Below are positions 5,472 through 13,058 of a stretch of DNA of 27,990 bases, in pieces (the stretch's first letter is position 1; every line of letters begins with the position of its first letter). The stretch covers positions 1 to 27,990 of the forward strand of contig SOJB01000048.1 in NCBI GenBank assembly GCA_004376695.1, read 5' to 3'. The translations under genes and the position numbers were made by a program. The notes under the pieces are model-generated. The model worked only from the letters and a program-made list of their open reading frames with translations, made no database searches and was not told the DNA's origin. Origin of the DNA: Dehalococcoidia bacterium (GTDB lineage: Bacteria > Chloroflexota > Dehalococcoidia > GIF9 > AB-539-J10).

Positions 5472-7550
5472 TTAGCTGGGGGTTGGTTGTGGTGCTAAGC
5501 CCTCAAATATTCTCTTGAGTTCAGGTTCATCCAGAGTTTCATGAGCCATAAGTTCTTCAGCCAGCTGTTTTAGCTTTTCTTTGTTCGCCGTCAGGACTCG
5601 CTTGCTGGTATCGTAGGCCCGCTGGATAATAGCGTTCACTTCTCCATCAATTGCGTCGGCTATCTTTTCACCGTAGTCCTTGTGTTCGCTGATCTCACGG
5701 CCGAGGAAGACGAGTTCCTGCTTTCGGCCAAATGTCCGCGGACCCAGTTTCTCGCTCATGCCATACTCGGTGACCATCTTCCTGGCCAGCTTAGTTGCTT
5801 GCTCCAGGTCGTTTTGGGCACCGGTGGTGATCTCCCGGAAGATGATTTCCTCGGCAACACGTCCGCCCAGGCTTACTGCCAATGTATCGTCAAACTGCGA
5901 CTTAGTCCAAAAACGGCGGTCTTCAGATGGCAGAAGGCGTGTCCAGCCTGCTATCATCCCCCGAGCGACAATGGAAACCTTGTGCACAGGGTCAGCATTG
6001 GGCAAGATCCTTGCCGTCAAGGCATGCCCGCTTTCATGGTAGGCAGTTATTTCCTTCTCTCTGGGGCTTATTACACGGCTTTTCCTTTCCGGTCCGGCTA
6101 TAGTGCGGTCGGCAGCATCCTCAAGCTCCTTCAATGTTATATCCTTACGGTTGCGCCGAGCAGCCAGGATGGCTGCTTCATTGATTAGATTGGCTAGGTC
6201 AGCGCCGCTGAAGCCCGGCGTTCCCTTGGCTACAGTTTCGAGGTTAGCTTCCTTGGCCAGCGGCACGCCCTTGGCATGTACTTCCAGAATAGCCTTGCGG
6301 CCTTTTATATCGGGCAGGTCGATGACAATGTGGCGGTCAAAACGGCCGGGACGTAATAATGCCGGGTCGAGGATATCGGGGCGATTGGTGGCAGCCATGA
6401 CAATGATGTTAACACTGGTATCGAAGCCATCCATCTCAGCCAGAATTTGATTCAGGGTCTGCTCCCTTTCGTCGTGCCCTCCACCCAAGCCAGCGCCGCG
6501 GTGTCGGCCTACGGCATCGATTTCATCAATAAATATCAGGCACGGCGCATTACGCTTGGCTTGTTCAAATAAATCCCTGACCCTGGCGGCACCCACGCCC
6601 ACAAACATCTCGACAAATTCGCTGCCGCTGATAGAAAAGAAGGGCACCTTGGCCTCTCCAGCTATTGCCTTGGCTAGCAAAGTCTTACCAGTTCCCGGCG
6701 GCCCTACCAGGAGTACTCCCCGTGGAATGCGTCCCCCCAGCGCCTGGAATTTCTGGGGAGACCTGAGGAATTCCACTACTTCCTGGACTTCCTCTTTGGC
6801 TTCGTCGGCTCCGGCAACATCGGCGAAGGTTACATCGGGTCTGTTGTCGATACGTAATCGTGCGCGGCTTTTGCTGAAATTGAAGGCTTGTGTGCCGGCG
6901 CCCCGGGCGGCACGGAAGAACAGGAAGTAAAACAAGGCCCCAATCAGCAACATGGGAAGGATGACCTGCAGGGCAATCATCCCCCAATTAACACCGCCGG
7001 CTTTCACGTCGATTTCTACTCCTGCTGGTCCCAGAATTACCCCTTCACCTTCCAGGTAAGTACGCAGCTCATACGTACTACCCGCAAATGCCGCTGTGGT
7101 TTTGGGCTCGTCACCTTGTAAGCCAACGAGGGTGTCACCATCTTGCCGGATGGTATCGATTTGCCTCTTAGCGTTAAGCATAAATGCATCTATATGTACC
7201 TTGTGCTCGTCTCCAAGCTTAGCATTGTGCTCCAGTCCACTGCCATCAAAGTCAAGTTTCACCTGCACTACATCCTCATCTATGAGGTTATCTTGAAGAC
7301 GTTTGTTCAAGTCACTCGTAGTTCCCGAGTATGCAGCCCAATGCGTAACTCGGTCACCGTTCAAGCCGATCACCTTCTCCCCCTCTTGCCAGTATCCAAT
7401 GGTATCGACCTGTTTCTTAGCTGGATCGATAAACTCAGCCAGGGATAATTCCTCAGGCCCGTCCTTTGGCACAAGAGCAAATACGAGAGCCACTATCGCT
7501 ATGAGAAGCAGCATATAGAAGAATCCGCTGCGCCACCATTTTGTTTGCAT
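5472..7550 (-). CDS. ftsH: ATP-dependent zinc metalloprotease FtsH with a doubled extracytoplasmic domain
   Basis: FtsH is a membrane-anchored AAA+ protease that degrades misfolded membrane proteins and short-lived regulators. TM1 lies at about residues 9-27 and TM2 at about 190-212. The AAA domain has Walker A GPPGTGKT (283-290), pore motif FVG (316-318), Walker B IFIDEID (339-345) and the second-region-of-homology Arg residues (RPGRFDR). The protease part has HESGH (505-509) and a likely third zinc ligand, D581. The oddity is the loop between the two TM segments: instead of one FtsH extracellular domain of about 70 residues there are two similar copies, about 37-104 and 118-186, sharing an AKxQxDTI...GLxGD...AAxxGxTxxL pattern. 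The total of 692 residues is consequently long for so short a C-terminal tail. Confidence 0.97.
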   Translation of the reverse strand: MQTKWWRSGFFYMLLLIAIVALVFALVPKDGPEELSLAEFIDPAKKQVDTIGYWQEGEKVIGLNGDRVTHWAAYSGTTSDLNKRLQDNLIDEDVVQVKLDFDGSGLEHNAKLGDEHKVHIDAFMLNAKRQIDTIRQDGDTLVGLQGDEPKTTAAFAGSTYELRTYLEGEGVILGPAGVEIDVKAGGVNWGMIALQVILPMLLIGALFYFLFFRAARGAGTQAFNFSKSRARLRIDNRPDVTFADVAGADEAKEEVQEVVEFLRSPQKFQALGGRIPRGVLLVGPPGTGKTLLAKAIAGEAKVPFFSISGSEFVEMFVGVGAARVRDLFEQAKRNAPCLIFIDEIDAVGRHRGAGLGGGHDEREQTLNQILAEMDGFDTSVNIIVMAATNRPDILDPALLRPGRFDRHIVIDLPDIKGRKAILEVHAKGVPLAKEANLETVAKGTPGFSGADLANLINEAAILAARRNRKDITLKELEDAADRTIAGPERKSRVISPREKEITAYHESGHALTARILPNADPVHKVSIVARGMIAGWTRLLPSEDRRFWTKSQFDDTLAVSLGGRVAEEIIFREITTGAQNDLEQATKLARKMVTEYGMSEKLGPRTFGRKQELVFLGREISEHKDYGEKIADAIDGEVNAIIQRAYDTSKRVLTANKEKLKQLAEELMAHETLDEPELKRIFEGLAPQPTPS

Positions 7551-7569
7551 CTGTCTAACCTCGTTCAGT

Positions 7570-7597
7570 ATTATAGCAGGTATATCGTAGATTGAAA
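7570..7597 (-). promoter_or_regulatory. promoter of ftsH (extended -10)
   Basis: On the minus strand TGC-TATAAT occupies 7578-7570, with a weak -35 TTTCAA at 7597-7592 (16-nt spacer). The start codon is 19 nt after the -10 box, leaving room for only a short leader with GAGG eight bases before the ATG. Confidence 0.55.
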
Positions 7598-7719
7598 AAT
7601 GCCACTCTTGATGCGGATGGCGGAGTGGTGTTGAAGCCGAGTGCAGGCGCCTTGCAGTAGTGCATTGTGGTCAGAACCTACGTGGCATGACCGGCCTCGT
7701 CAGGTTCTCCCATAAGTGG

Positions 7720-7725
7720 TATAAT
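7720..7725 (+). promoter_or_regulatory. -10 box before rsfS
   Basis: TATAAT (7720-7725) preceded by TGG forms an extended -10; the -35 region is poor (TCGTCA at 7697-7702). Transcription would start near 7732, at or just before the GGAGG at 7732-7736, so the rsfS leader would be only about 15 nt long. Confidence 0.45.
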
Positions 7726-7747
7726 ACAGAAGGAGGTTACTGGCTTT

Positions 7748-8092
7748 CTGGAAGCAGAGGAAATAGCGCGTCTGGCCACCGAACTTGCTTCTGAGAAGCA
7801 AGCAAGGGATATCGCCATGCTTGACGTTAGAACCTTGTGTTCTTTCGCTGACTATTTCGTCGTCTGCACTGGGGATAACAGGCGGCATATTGAAGCTATT
7901 TGGCAGGACATAGGTGGAATATTGAAGAGTAAGGGAGTTCTGCCTCATCATAATGAGGGGACCCCTGATTCAGGTTGGATGCTGACCGACTTCGGTTCGG
8001 TCATCGTGCATATATTCGCCCCGCTGGAGCGGGACTATTATCAACTGGATAGATTATGGGACAAGGCGATGCCGGTGGTGCGAATTCAATAG
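7748..8092 (+). CDS. rsfS: ribosomal silencing factor RsfS, probable CTG start
   Basis: RsfS binds ribosomal protein L14 and blocks joining of the subunits when nutrients are scarce. The core LDVRTLCSFADYFVVCTGDNRRHIEAI is diagnostic, followed by the GxxDSGWMLTDFGSVIVHIF segment. The first in-frame ATG (7817) would cut off the conserved first helix. The frame upstream encodes EAEEIARLATELASEKQARDI, which matches the family N-terminus, so the true start lies before 7751. GGAGG at 7732-7736 precedes it, and the only plausible codon in frame is CTG at 7748, giving 114 residues; there is no ATG, GTG or TTG there. GTT at 7736 is unlikely. The gene converges on ndk with a 7-bp overlap. Confidence 0.85.
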   Translation: MEAEEIARLATELASEKQARDIAMLDVRTLCSFADYFVVCTGDNRRHIEAIWQDIGGILKSKGVLPHHNEGTPDSGWMLTDFGSVIVHIFAPLERDYYQLDRLWDKAMPVVRIQ

Positions 8093-8532
8093 ATCCAGTT
8101 GTCGAGATCCCGGTCATAGCTGAGAATCTCCTCTGCTGAGAAGAACAAGTCTATTTCTCCCGAGGCATTGTCCAGCGAATCGGAGCCATGCACCAGGTTA
8201 TGCCCGATATCGATGCCGAAATCGCCTCTGATAGTGCCGCTGGAGGCTTTGGCAGGGTCAGTTGCCCCCATCACCTGTCGTATTACTTCCACGGCGTTCC
8301 TGCCCTGGAAGACGATGGCGATAATCGGGCCGGAGGTAATGAAATGTAGCAGATCGTCAAAGAAGGCCTTACCTGTATGAACAGCGTAATGCCGCTGGGC
8401 CAAAGCTCTGTCCATGTGCAACATCTTCATAGCCACGATGCTAAGCCCCTTCTTCTCCAGGCGGGAGATGATTTCCCCGGCCAGGCCCCGTTGTACGGCA
8501 TCAGGTTTGATAAGTACTAAGCTCTTCTCCAT
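8086..8532 (-). CDS. ndk: nucleoside diphosphate kinase
   Basis: This enzyme transfers the gamma-phosphate of ATP to other nucleoside diphosphates through a phosphohistidine. The 148-residue sequence begins MEKSLVLIKPDAVQRGL, with the conserved Lys9, and carries the active-site His115 in GHNLVHGSDS, plus TIRGDFG before it. All catalytic residues are in place. AAGGAG stands nine bases before the ATG. It is the last gene of the minus-strand run thiL-tsaE-tsaB-fusion-ndk, 17 bp after the thioesterase-HAD fusion gene, and its 3' end overlaps the rsfS stop on the other strand. Confidence 0.97.
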   Translation of the reverse strand: MEKSLVLIKPDAVQRGLAGEIISRLEKKGLSIVAMKMLHMDRALAQRHYAVHTGKAFFDDLLHFITSGPIIAIVFQGRNAVEVIRQVMGATDPAKASSGTIRGDFGIDIGHNLVHGSDSLDNASGEIDLFFSAEEILSYDRDLDNWIY

Positions 8533-8549
8533 CTTCTACTGGCTCCTTT

Positions 8550-9611
8550 CTAAACCCTTATGAGCAGGGTGATCAGATCTACGTCATCTAGGGAATCAAC
8601 CGCTTTGTCAGCTTCCTCGAGTTCTTGTCGAGGGTGCGTACTGGCTACGGCCAGGCATTTCATCCCCGCGGTTTTGGCTGCTTTGATTCCCAGAGGAGAA
8701 TCTTCGATCACCAGGCAATCGTCAGGTGCCACTTCCAGCTTCCCGGCGGCCAGCAGATATGCCTGGGGACTGGGTTTGCTCTCGGATACTTCTTGACCGA
8801 AGACGATACAGTCGAAAACTCCTTCCAGATGAAGCTCGCCAATGACCAGGTCGATATTCTCCTTCGGCGTTGAAGAGACGAGGCCCAGCCTGAAATTGCC
8901 CTTCTTAATGGAATTCAGCAGCCTTACTGCCCCGGGAAAAGCCTTCATGTTTCCCCTTGCCCTCCGTTGAAAGTTCTCTTCTTTCTCCTGTGCTATGATT
9001 CCGGCATCCCCGGCAAGGAGCTTCCTGTCCATAACGCTACTGATTATGAAGTCGTTTCGGGCGCCAAAGAGCCGGGCAAAACCTTCCTTGGTCAACGTTA
9101 CCCCCCTTCTAGCGAAGGTCTCCTGCCATGCAGCGAAGTGGAAAGGACCGGAATCGACAATAACGCCATCCATATCCCAGAGGACGGCCCTTCTTGACTG
9201 TCTCCAGACGTAGAACAAGAAATCGCCTTCCGCTATAACCGAATTGTCCTGGAGAGTAAGCACTCCTCGGGCCTCCACCAGCCTCTTCGTCAGTTTTGTG
9301 ACCCAGGCAGATGCTCGGATGGGCTGATTGATGGGTGCTGCATGTTTGAATCTTATTTCACTCTTGGCGGTAACGCCGAACTCGATTCCATGGCAAAGCA
9401 TGGCGTAAGCAGTTACCTCATCGAGGAGGGTGTAGAGGATGCCGCCATGGATCGCATCGTTCCAGCCTTGGTGAAACTCTCCGGCGGTGAATTCCGCAGT
9501 GACTTTTTCCCCATCGTGAACAGGTTTCAATCTCAGCCCGATAGCGTTCTCCTGGCCACAGGCAAAACAGAGCCTTGTTGTGTACTCAACATCTAATCTC
9601 GGGATTTCCAC
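8550..9611 (-). CDS. fusion of a PaaI-like hotdog thioesterase and a HAD (beta-phosphoglucomutase-like) hydrolase
   Basis: One uninterrupted frame joins two enzymes. Residues 1-137 form a hotdog fold of the PaaI/DUF4442 kind: CFACGQENAIGL at 15-26, then WNDAIHGGILYTLLDEV (50-66), the acyl-CoA thioesterase signature. Residues 141-353 form a HAD subfamily IA phosphatase or mutase: motif I DMDGVIVDS (146-154), cap domain about 160-225, motif II SST (246-248), motif III K279 and motif IV EDSPLG (303-308). With GxVxDS after motif I it looks like beta-phosphoglucomutase or a sugar-phosphatase. The joint (FYVWRQSRRAVLWDMDG) has almost no linker. It starts at GTG 9611 with AGGAA close upstream, overlapping tsaB by 19 bp. 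Substrates are unknown, and nothing ties the two activities to one pathway. Confidence 0.88.
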   Translation of the reverse strand: MEIPRLDVEYTTRLCFACGQENAIGLRLKPVHDGEKVTAEFTAGEFHQGWNDAIHGGILYTLLDEVTAYAMLCHGIEFGVTAKSEIRFKHAAPINQPIRASAWVTKLTKRLVEARGVLTLQDNSVIAEGDFLFYVWRQSRRAVLWDMDGVIVDSGPFHFAAWQETFARRGVTLTKEGFARLFGARNDFIISSVMDRKLLAGDAGIIAQEKEENFQRRARGNMKAFPGAVRLLNSIKKGNFRLGLVSSTPKENIDLVIGELHLEGVFDCIVFGQEVSESKPSPQAYLLAAGKLEVAPDDCLVIEDSPLGIKAAKTAGMKCLAVASTHPRQELEEADKAVDSLDDVDLITLLIRV

Positions 9612-10330
9612 TTCCTGGTCTTCCTTGCTTCACTTGGAGTGACAAAAGGGGGCGTCTTATCTCTGGGCTTGGTTATATGAGGAGAGCGAAGGTATAACGG
9701 CTGCAGGGTAACCGGGTCATCCTGTTCTCCTCCGCTCAATTTTCGCCAACCTAATGTAGCCAGAGTGCTGCCTCGGAATGGGCTGTTACTTGGGGCAATT
9801 ATAGCTTGCTTGCCCAGGTCTTGCTGTATTTGGCTCATTATGTCGTCAGGAATCTCACCGCAAAAAAGCGTCTTCTGCTTGATTCGACGGCACAAAGCTC
9901 TGACTGCGGTTAGATTTGCCTCTTCCAGACAGTGCCATTCACCATGCTCTTGCCGGTAAAGAGCTGTCGCTATCTCCTCGCGACCAGCCTTGTGAACCGG
10001 GCGCAGAGGAAATCCGGTGAAGCCAAAGGGATAGGCTTCAGCCTCTAATGTGTCTACACCAAGCAAAGGAATATTCAGGGCGGCAGCCAGCCCCTTGGCA
10101 GCGCTCATGCCTACTCGAAGCCCGTTAAAGCTCCCTGGACCTTTAGCTACAATGATTGCTTCCACAGAGCGTAGCTCGACCTTCGCTTGCTGTAACAGGC
10201 AGATCAAGTTCGGGAGCAGTTCCGTCGTGTGGTTTCGCGCTGTCTGCCAGGTTAGCGAAGTTAATGTCTCACCTTCATGAGACAAGGTGACACTGGCTGT
10301 ATTGGATGAAGTATCTATAGTTAATTCCAT
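9593..10330 (-). CDS. tsaB: tRNA threonylcarbamoyladenosine synthesis protein TsaB, with repeat-derived C-terminus
   Basis: TsaB is the scaffold partner of TsaD in forming t6A at position 37 of ANN-decoding tRNAs. The family marks are MELTIDTSSNTASVTL at the N-terminus and KGPGSFNGLRVGMSAAKGLA in the middle. I place the start at ATG 10330 because it gives the usual TsaB beginning; a TTG start nine codons upstream is possible. The last 20 or so residues (KTPPFVTPSEARKTR and beyond) do not look like TsaB: TPSEAR is what a common dispersed repeat encodes when it is read through, so the natural stop seems to have been replaced by repeat sequence. TsaE follows upstream in the same operon, but tsaC and tsaD are not in the window. 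Confidence 0.92.
   Translation of the reverse strand: MELTIDTSSNTASVTLSHEGETLTSLTWQTARNHTTELLPNLICLLQQAKVELRSVEAIIVAKGPGSFNGLRVGMSAAKGLAAALNIPLLGVDTLEAEAYPFGFTGFPLRPVHKAGREEIATALYRQEHGEWHCLEEANLTAVRALCRRIKQKTLFCGEIPDDIMSQIQQDLGKQAIIAPSNSPFRGSTLATLGWRKLSGGEQDDPVTLQPLYLRSPHITKPRDKTPPFVTPSEARKTRKWKSRD
9620..9650. repeat. degenerate dispersed repeat at the tsaB 3' end
   Basis: On the minus strand the sequence reads TTTTGTCACTCCAAGTGAAG and on into CAAGGAAG. This is close to repeats of the GTCATTCCGAGCGAAGCGAGGAATC type that are scattered through many Chloroflexota genomes, as I recall them. It is read in frame by tsaB. Confidence 0.4.
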
Positions 10331-10429
10331 ATTAGAAATCCGAACTCCAAGCTCCAAATAGATGATCCCGGAATGCGAAATGCCAGAGCAAAAGCCAAGA
10401 AGTCCAGCATCCTGTATCCAGTGTTAGTA

Positions 10430-10903
10430 TTATTCTTTCCTTGTCAGTTGTTCGATCAGTTCCCGGTGGCGCTCGCCTTGCGGTTTCAGACAAATAGAGC
10501 GTTCTGTCTCAGAAGCAGGGATGTAGTGAAGAGAGATAAGCAAACTCTCCCGGGGCACTATCTGCAACCCTTTGTCTGCCCATTCAACCACACAGACTCC
10601 ATCGCCGTAAAAATACTCCTCCAGCCCCAGGTCAGCGATTTCCTCAATACGATCGAGGCGATAGAGGTCGATATGGTATAGGGGAAGCCTGCCGTGATAC
10701 TCTCTAAGGAGGACGAAAGAGGGACTGAACGCATATTCCTTTATAGCCAGTCCATGAGCGATGCCCTGGACGAGGCACGTTTTCCCCGTTCCCAACTCGC
10801 CTACGAGAAGGAAGACATGGCCTTTCTGGGCCAGTTCCCCGAGATAGCTTCCCAGAAGCTGAGTCTGTTCAGGGCTATGGGAATCCAGTCTTAAGAACTC
10901 CAT
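10430..10903 (-). CDS. tsaE: tRNA threonylcarbamoyladenosine ATPase TsaE
   Basis: TsaE is the P-loop ATPase that drives turnover of the TsaB-TsaD complex in t6A formation. The 157 residues show Walker A GELGTGKT (35-42), the SPSFVLLREY switch-like segment, YHIDLYRLD, and VVEWADKG near the C-terminal side of the fold, all normal for the family. The start ATG (10903) lies inside the thiL gene, a 29-bp overlap that implies co-translation. About 100 bp separate it from the chosen tsaB start. Having tsaE, tsaB and an accessory enzyme in one operon is a common arrangement. Confidence 0.95.
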   Translation of the reverse strand: MEFLRLDSHSPEQTQLLGSYLGELAQKGHVFLLVGELGTGKTCLVQGIAHGLAIKEYAFSPSFVLLREYHGRLPLYHIDLYRLDRIEEIADLGLEEYFYGDGVCVVEWADKGLQIVPRESLLISLHYIPASETERSICLKPQGERHRELIEQLTRKE

Positions 10904-11903
10904 TCTTGAAGTGCTCCCAACCTCCTTTTGGGCACGGGATAACGTCTCCCTTGCTATCCACGACAGTTACTCGTGTTGCCAGCTTCTCTTCCGTTACGTC
11001 ACCGATTACGGTCACGGGGCAATCCAGGGCTAGCCTGACCCGGGCGATAGTGGCCTCATCAGCAGTGAAAAGAATCTGGTAATCCTCTCCACCGCACAGA
11101 GCCAGCTCCTCATAGTTAGGGAAATTCGCCCTGACCACCTGGTGCACCGGCAGTTGTTCCATTCTTATCCTAGCATTCACTTTGCTCAGTTCACATATAT
11201 GGTTAAGGTCAGCGATAAGCCCGTCGCTTACATCTATGGCCGTTCTGACTCCTTCTTGGATCAGGATTTGCCCTTCTCTGATCTTTGGCATGGGCTTCAG
11301 ATGAGCTTGTCTCAGGATACGGCCTCCTTCACGATCTGAGACGGACTTGCCGCGAAGCATTTCCAGGCCGGCTGCCGATGATCCCAGATACCCTGTGATA
11401 GCTATTCGCTCGCCGGGAGAAGCTGTTGACCTCTTGAGTATCATCTTACCTTTGGAGCGGCCTATGATCATTACAGTGATAACTACATTGGGGGCGGCAG
11501 CTATATTGCCTCCAACTATGGCCACTCCGAATTCCCTGGCCAATTGTGCCATGGCATCAGAGAACTCGGAGATGTCCTCTGTCTCGAGTTCACCGGGCAG
11601 TGCCAGAGAAAGCAAGGCGTACCTGGGAATGCCACCCATGGCTGCTATATCGCTTAGATTCACTGCCAGTGCTTTCCAGCCCAATCCCTTCCAGTCAGTG
11701 GTGCGCAGATCGAAGTGTATATCCTGAACCAGAGTGTCTGTAGTAGCCAACTGGATGCCATCGTCGCTCTGCCAGGCAGCGGCATCGTCGCCAATGCCCA
11801 CCAGGACATCTCGCCACGGAGCCTGTTCAGGAATTTCGTATCTGGCGATGCTGGTGTGTATAAGCCTGATGAGGCCGAATTCTCCTAACTCAGATACCTT
11901 CAT
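10875..11903 (-). CDS. thiL: thiamine-monophosphate kinase ThiL
   Basis: ThiL phosphorylates thiamine monophosphate to thiamine diphosphate with ATP. It belongs to the PurM-like family, as HypE does. Visible motifs are VGIGDDAAAW, TTDTLVQDIHFDL, AVNLSDIAAMGG, IDVSDGLIADLNHI and CGGEDYQILFT, in the expected order. I chose ATG 11903, giving MKVSELGEFGLI and 342 residues: this is how family members usually begin, and the ATG three codons earlier (11912) overlaps a TATAAT box whose transcript would start right at 11903. It is the first gene of the minus-strand operon with tsaE, tsaB, the fusion gene and ndk. No other thiamine gene is near. Confidence 0.95.
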   Translation of the reverse strand: MKVSELGEFGLIRLIHTSIARYEIPEQAPWRDVLVGIGDDAAAWQSDDGIQLATTDTLVQDIHFDLRTTDWKGLGWKALAVNLSDIAAMGGIPRYALLSLALPGELETEDISEFSDAMAQLAREFGVAIVGGNIAAAPNVVITVMIIGRSKGKMILKRSTASPGERIAITGYLGSSAAGLEMLRGKSVSDREGGRILRQAHLKPMPKIREGQILIQEGVRTAIDVSDGLIADLNHICELSKVNARIRMEQLPVHQVVRANFPNYEELALCGGEDYQILFTADEATIARVRLALDCPVTVIGDVTEEKLATRVTVVDSKGDVIPCPKGGWEHFKNGVLKTGFP

Positions 11904-11910
11904 CGGTTGC

Positions 11911-11916
11911 ATTATA
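11911..11916 (-). promoter_or_regulatory. extended -10 box of the thiL operon
   Basis: TGT-TATAAT on the minus strand places the -10 at 11916-11911, just 7 nt before ATG 11903, so the mRNA would begin on or next to the start codon. No good -35 hexamer is present 16-18 nt further up, which is acceptable for an extended -10. Confidence 0.45.
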
Positions 11917-12028
11917 ACATTAGCTTCATTCGACGTTCTAGCTTGGAGGCATTACTGGCACTCAAAGCATAGATAGCATAGACAATGTAACATTCTGGCC
12001 GGATGGCGTTGAAAACCAGAAGACTCGC

Positions 12029-12058
12029 TTGTTGCCCTTTTTCTGCCTATGATATAAT
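12029..12058 (+). promoter_or_regulatory. promoter of the rpsF operon, leaderless
   Basis: TATAAT (12053-12058) with TTGTTG 18 nt upstream (12029-12034). Nine bases separate the -10 from the rpsF ATG at 12068, so transcription should start on the start codon. There is no Shine-Dalgarno sequence. The region shared with the divergent thiL promoter is about 150 bp and holds no gene. Confidence 0.55.
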
Positions 12059-12067
12059 GACTGAATT

Positions 12068-12355
12068 ATGCGTGATTACGAGCTGGTAGCTATAGTTAGC
12101 CCCGAGCTTGATGAGGAGGGAGTGTCCGGCGTCATAGAGAGGGTGACTCAGTCCATTAGTAGCCGTGGCGGAGAAGTGGAAGAGATAAAGAAGTGGGCGA
12201 GAAGAAAGCTGGCCTACCCTATAAGGGAGTTCATGGAGGCTGATTATATCCTGGCTCGCTTCAAGTTAATGCCGAAGCCGGTTAAGGAACTGGAGGCAGA
12301 AATGAGTGCTGCGGGAGATATTCTGCGATATCTTGTGATAAAGCTCGGTGATTGA
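12068..12355 (+). CDS. rpsF: 30S ribosomal protein S6
   Basis: S6 binds the central domain of 16S rRNA together with S18. The 95 residues begin MRDYELVAIVSPELDEEG and contain VEEIKKWARRKLAYPIREF and the ADYILARFKL strand, the standard alpha-beta sandwich. It has the usual S6 length, without the glutamate-tail extension of E. coli. It opens the operon rpsF-ssb-rpsR, the classical order, and appears to be translated from a leaderless mRNA. Confidence 0.97.
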   Translation: MRDYELVAIVSPELDEEGVSGVIERVTQSISSRGGEVEEIKKWARRKLAYPIREFMEADYILARFKLMPKPVKELEAEMSAAGDILRYLVIKLGD

Positions 12356-12356
12356 C

Positions 12357-12746
12357 ATGGCAAGCTTGAACAAAATAACGCTCATTGGCAATGTAGGCAG
12401 TGATCCAGAAATGAGGTACACGCCGAACGGAAAAGCGGTTACATCTTTCAGTCTGGCTACTAACCGTCGTTACACTACTACTGCTGGAGAGACCAAAGAA
12501 GAAACGGACTGGTTCAGGGTCAGTGCTTGGGGCAAGCAGGCCGAGCAATGCAATCAGTTCTTGAGCAAGGGGAGGCAAGTCTACGTTGAAGGGAGGTTGC
12601 ACGCCCGCAGTTGGGAAGGACAGGACGGACAGACGCGTACCAGCCTTGAGGTGACTGCAGATCGCGTGCTTTTCTTGGGCAAGCGAACAACAGCTGCCCT
12701 TTCTGAAGAAGGGGAGCTTGAGCCTGAAGATTTACCATTTGACTAG
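12357..12746 (+). CDS. ssb: single-stranded DNA-binding protein
   Basis: SSB coats single-stranded DNA in replication, recombination and repair. The OB fold occupies about residues 1-108: MASLNKITLIGNVGSDPEMR, then TSFSLATNRRYT, DWFRVSAWGKQAEQ, and YVEGRLHARSWEGQDGQ. The tail is unusually short and acidic (about 15 residues) and ends EDLPFD, a variant of the DDIPF partner-binding tip with an extra Asp. I prefer ATG 12357, which directly follows the rpsF stop, over GTG 12348. The protein has 129 residues, short for SSB because it lacks the long glycine-rich linker. Confidence 0.96.
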   Translation: MASLNKITLIGNVGSDPEMRYTPNGKAVTSFSLATNRRYTTTAGETKEETDWFRVSAWGKQAEQCNQFLSKGRQVYVEGRLHARSWEGQDGQTRTSLEVTADRVLFLGKRTTAALSEEGELEPEDLPFD

Positions 12747-12764
12747 AATGAAGGAGAAGGAGAT

Positions 12765-13055
12765 TTGGCTGATATCCGAAGAGTAAGAAGAACGAGGAGC
12801 TTTGTGGCCAGGCCGGCGATCTGTCCCTTCTGCAAGGGGAATATGAAGGTTGACTACAAGGATATTTCTGTGTTGTCTCGCTATATTTCCAGCCAGGGCA
12901 AGATTGTATCGCGACGAAGGAGCAGAGCCTGCGCTAAGCATCAGAGAAACTTGGCGCATGCCATAAAGAGAGCTCGTTATCTCGCTATGCTGCCTTACGC
13001 ACCAACCCATATTTGGAAAACAGGAGGCGTGGGCCTATCACGGTCGGCGGTTTGA
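12765..13055 (+). CDS. rpsR: 30S ribosomal protein S18
   Basis: S18 pairs with S6 on the small-subunit platform. Its family core is YKDISVLSRYISSQGKIVSRRRSRACAKHQRNLAHAIKRARYLAMLPYAPTH. C20 and C23 in ICPFCKGN and the later Cys in RACAKH mark it as the zinc-ligand-retaining (C+) form. The start is TTG at 12765, preceded by a strong AAGGAGAAGGAG. A C-terminal extension of about 14 residues (WKTGGVGLSRSAV) goes past the normal PTH ending. The stop lies three bases before rpmH. Confidence 0.96.
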   Translation: MADIRRVRRTRSFVARPAICPFCKGNMKVDYKDISVLSRYISSQGKIVSRRRSRACAKHQRNLAHAIKRARYLAMLPYAPTHIWKTGGVGLSRSAV

Positions 13056-13058
13056 AGG

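Noticed and set aside
10875..11912. ThiL read as HypE or SelD because of the shared PurM-like fold
   Set aside because: The TTDTLVQDIHF and GGEDYQILF motifs and the absence of the HypE C-terminal Cys are specific to ThiL.
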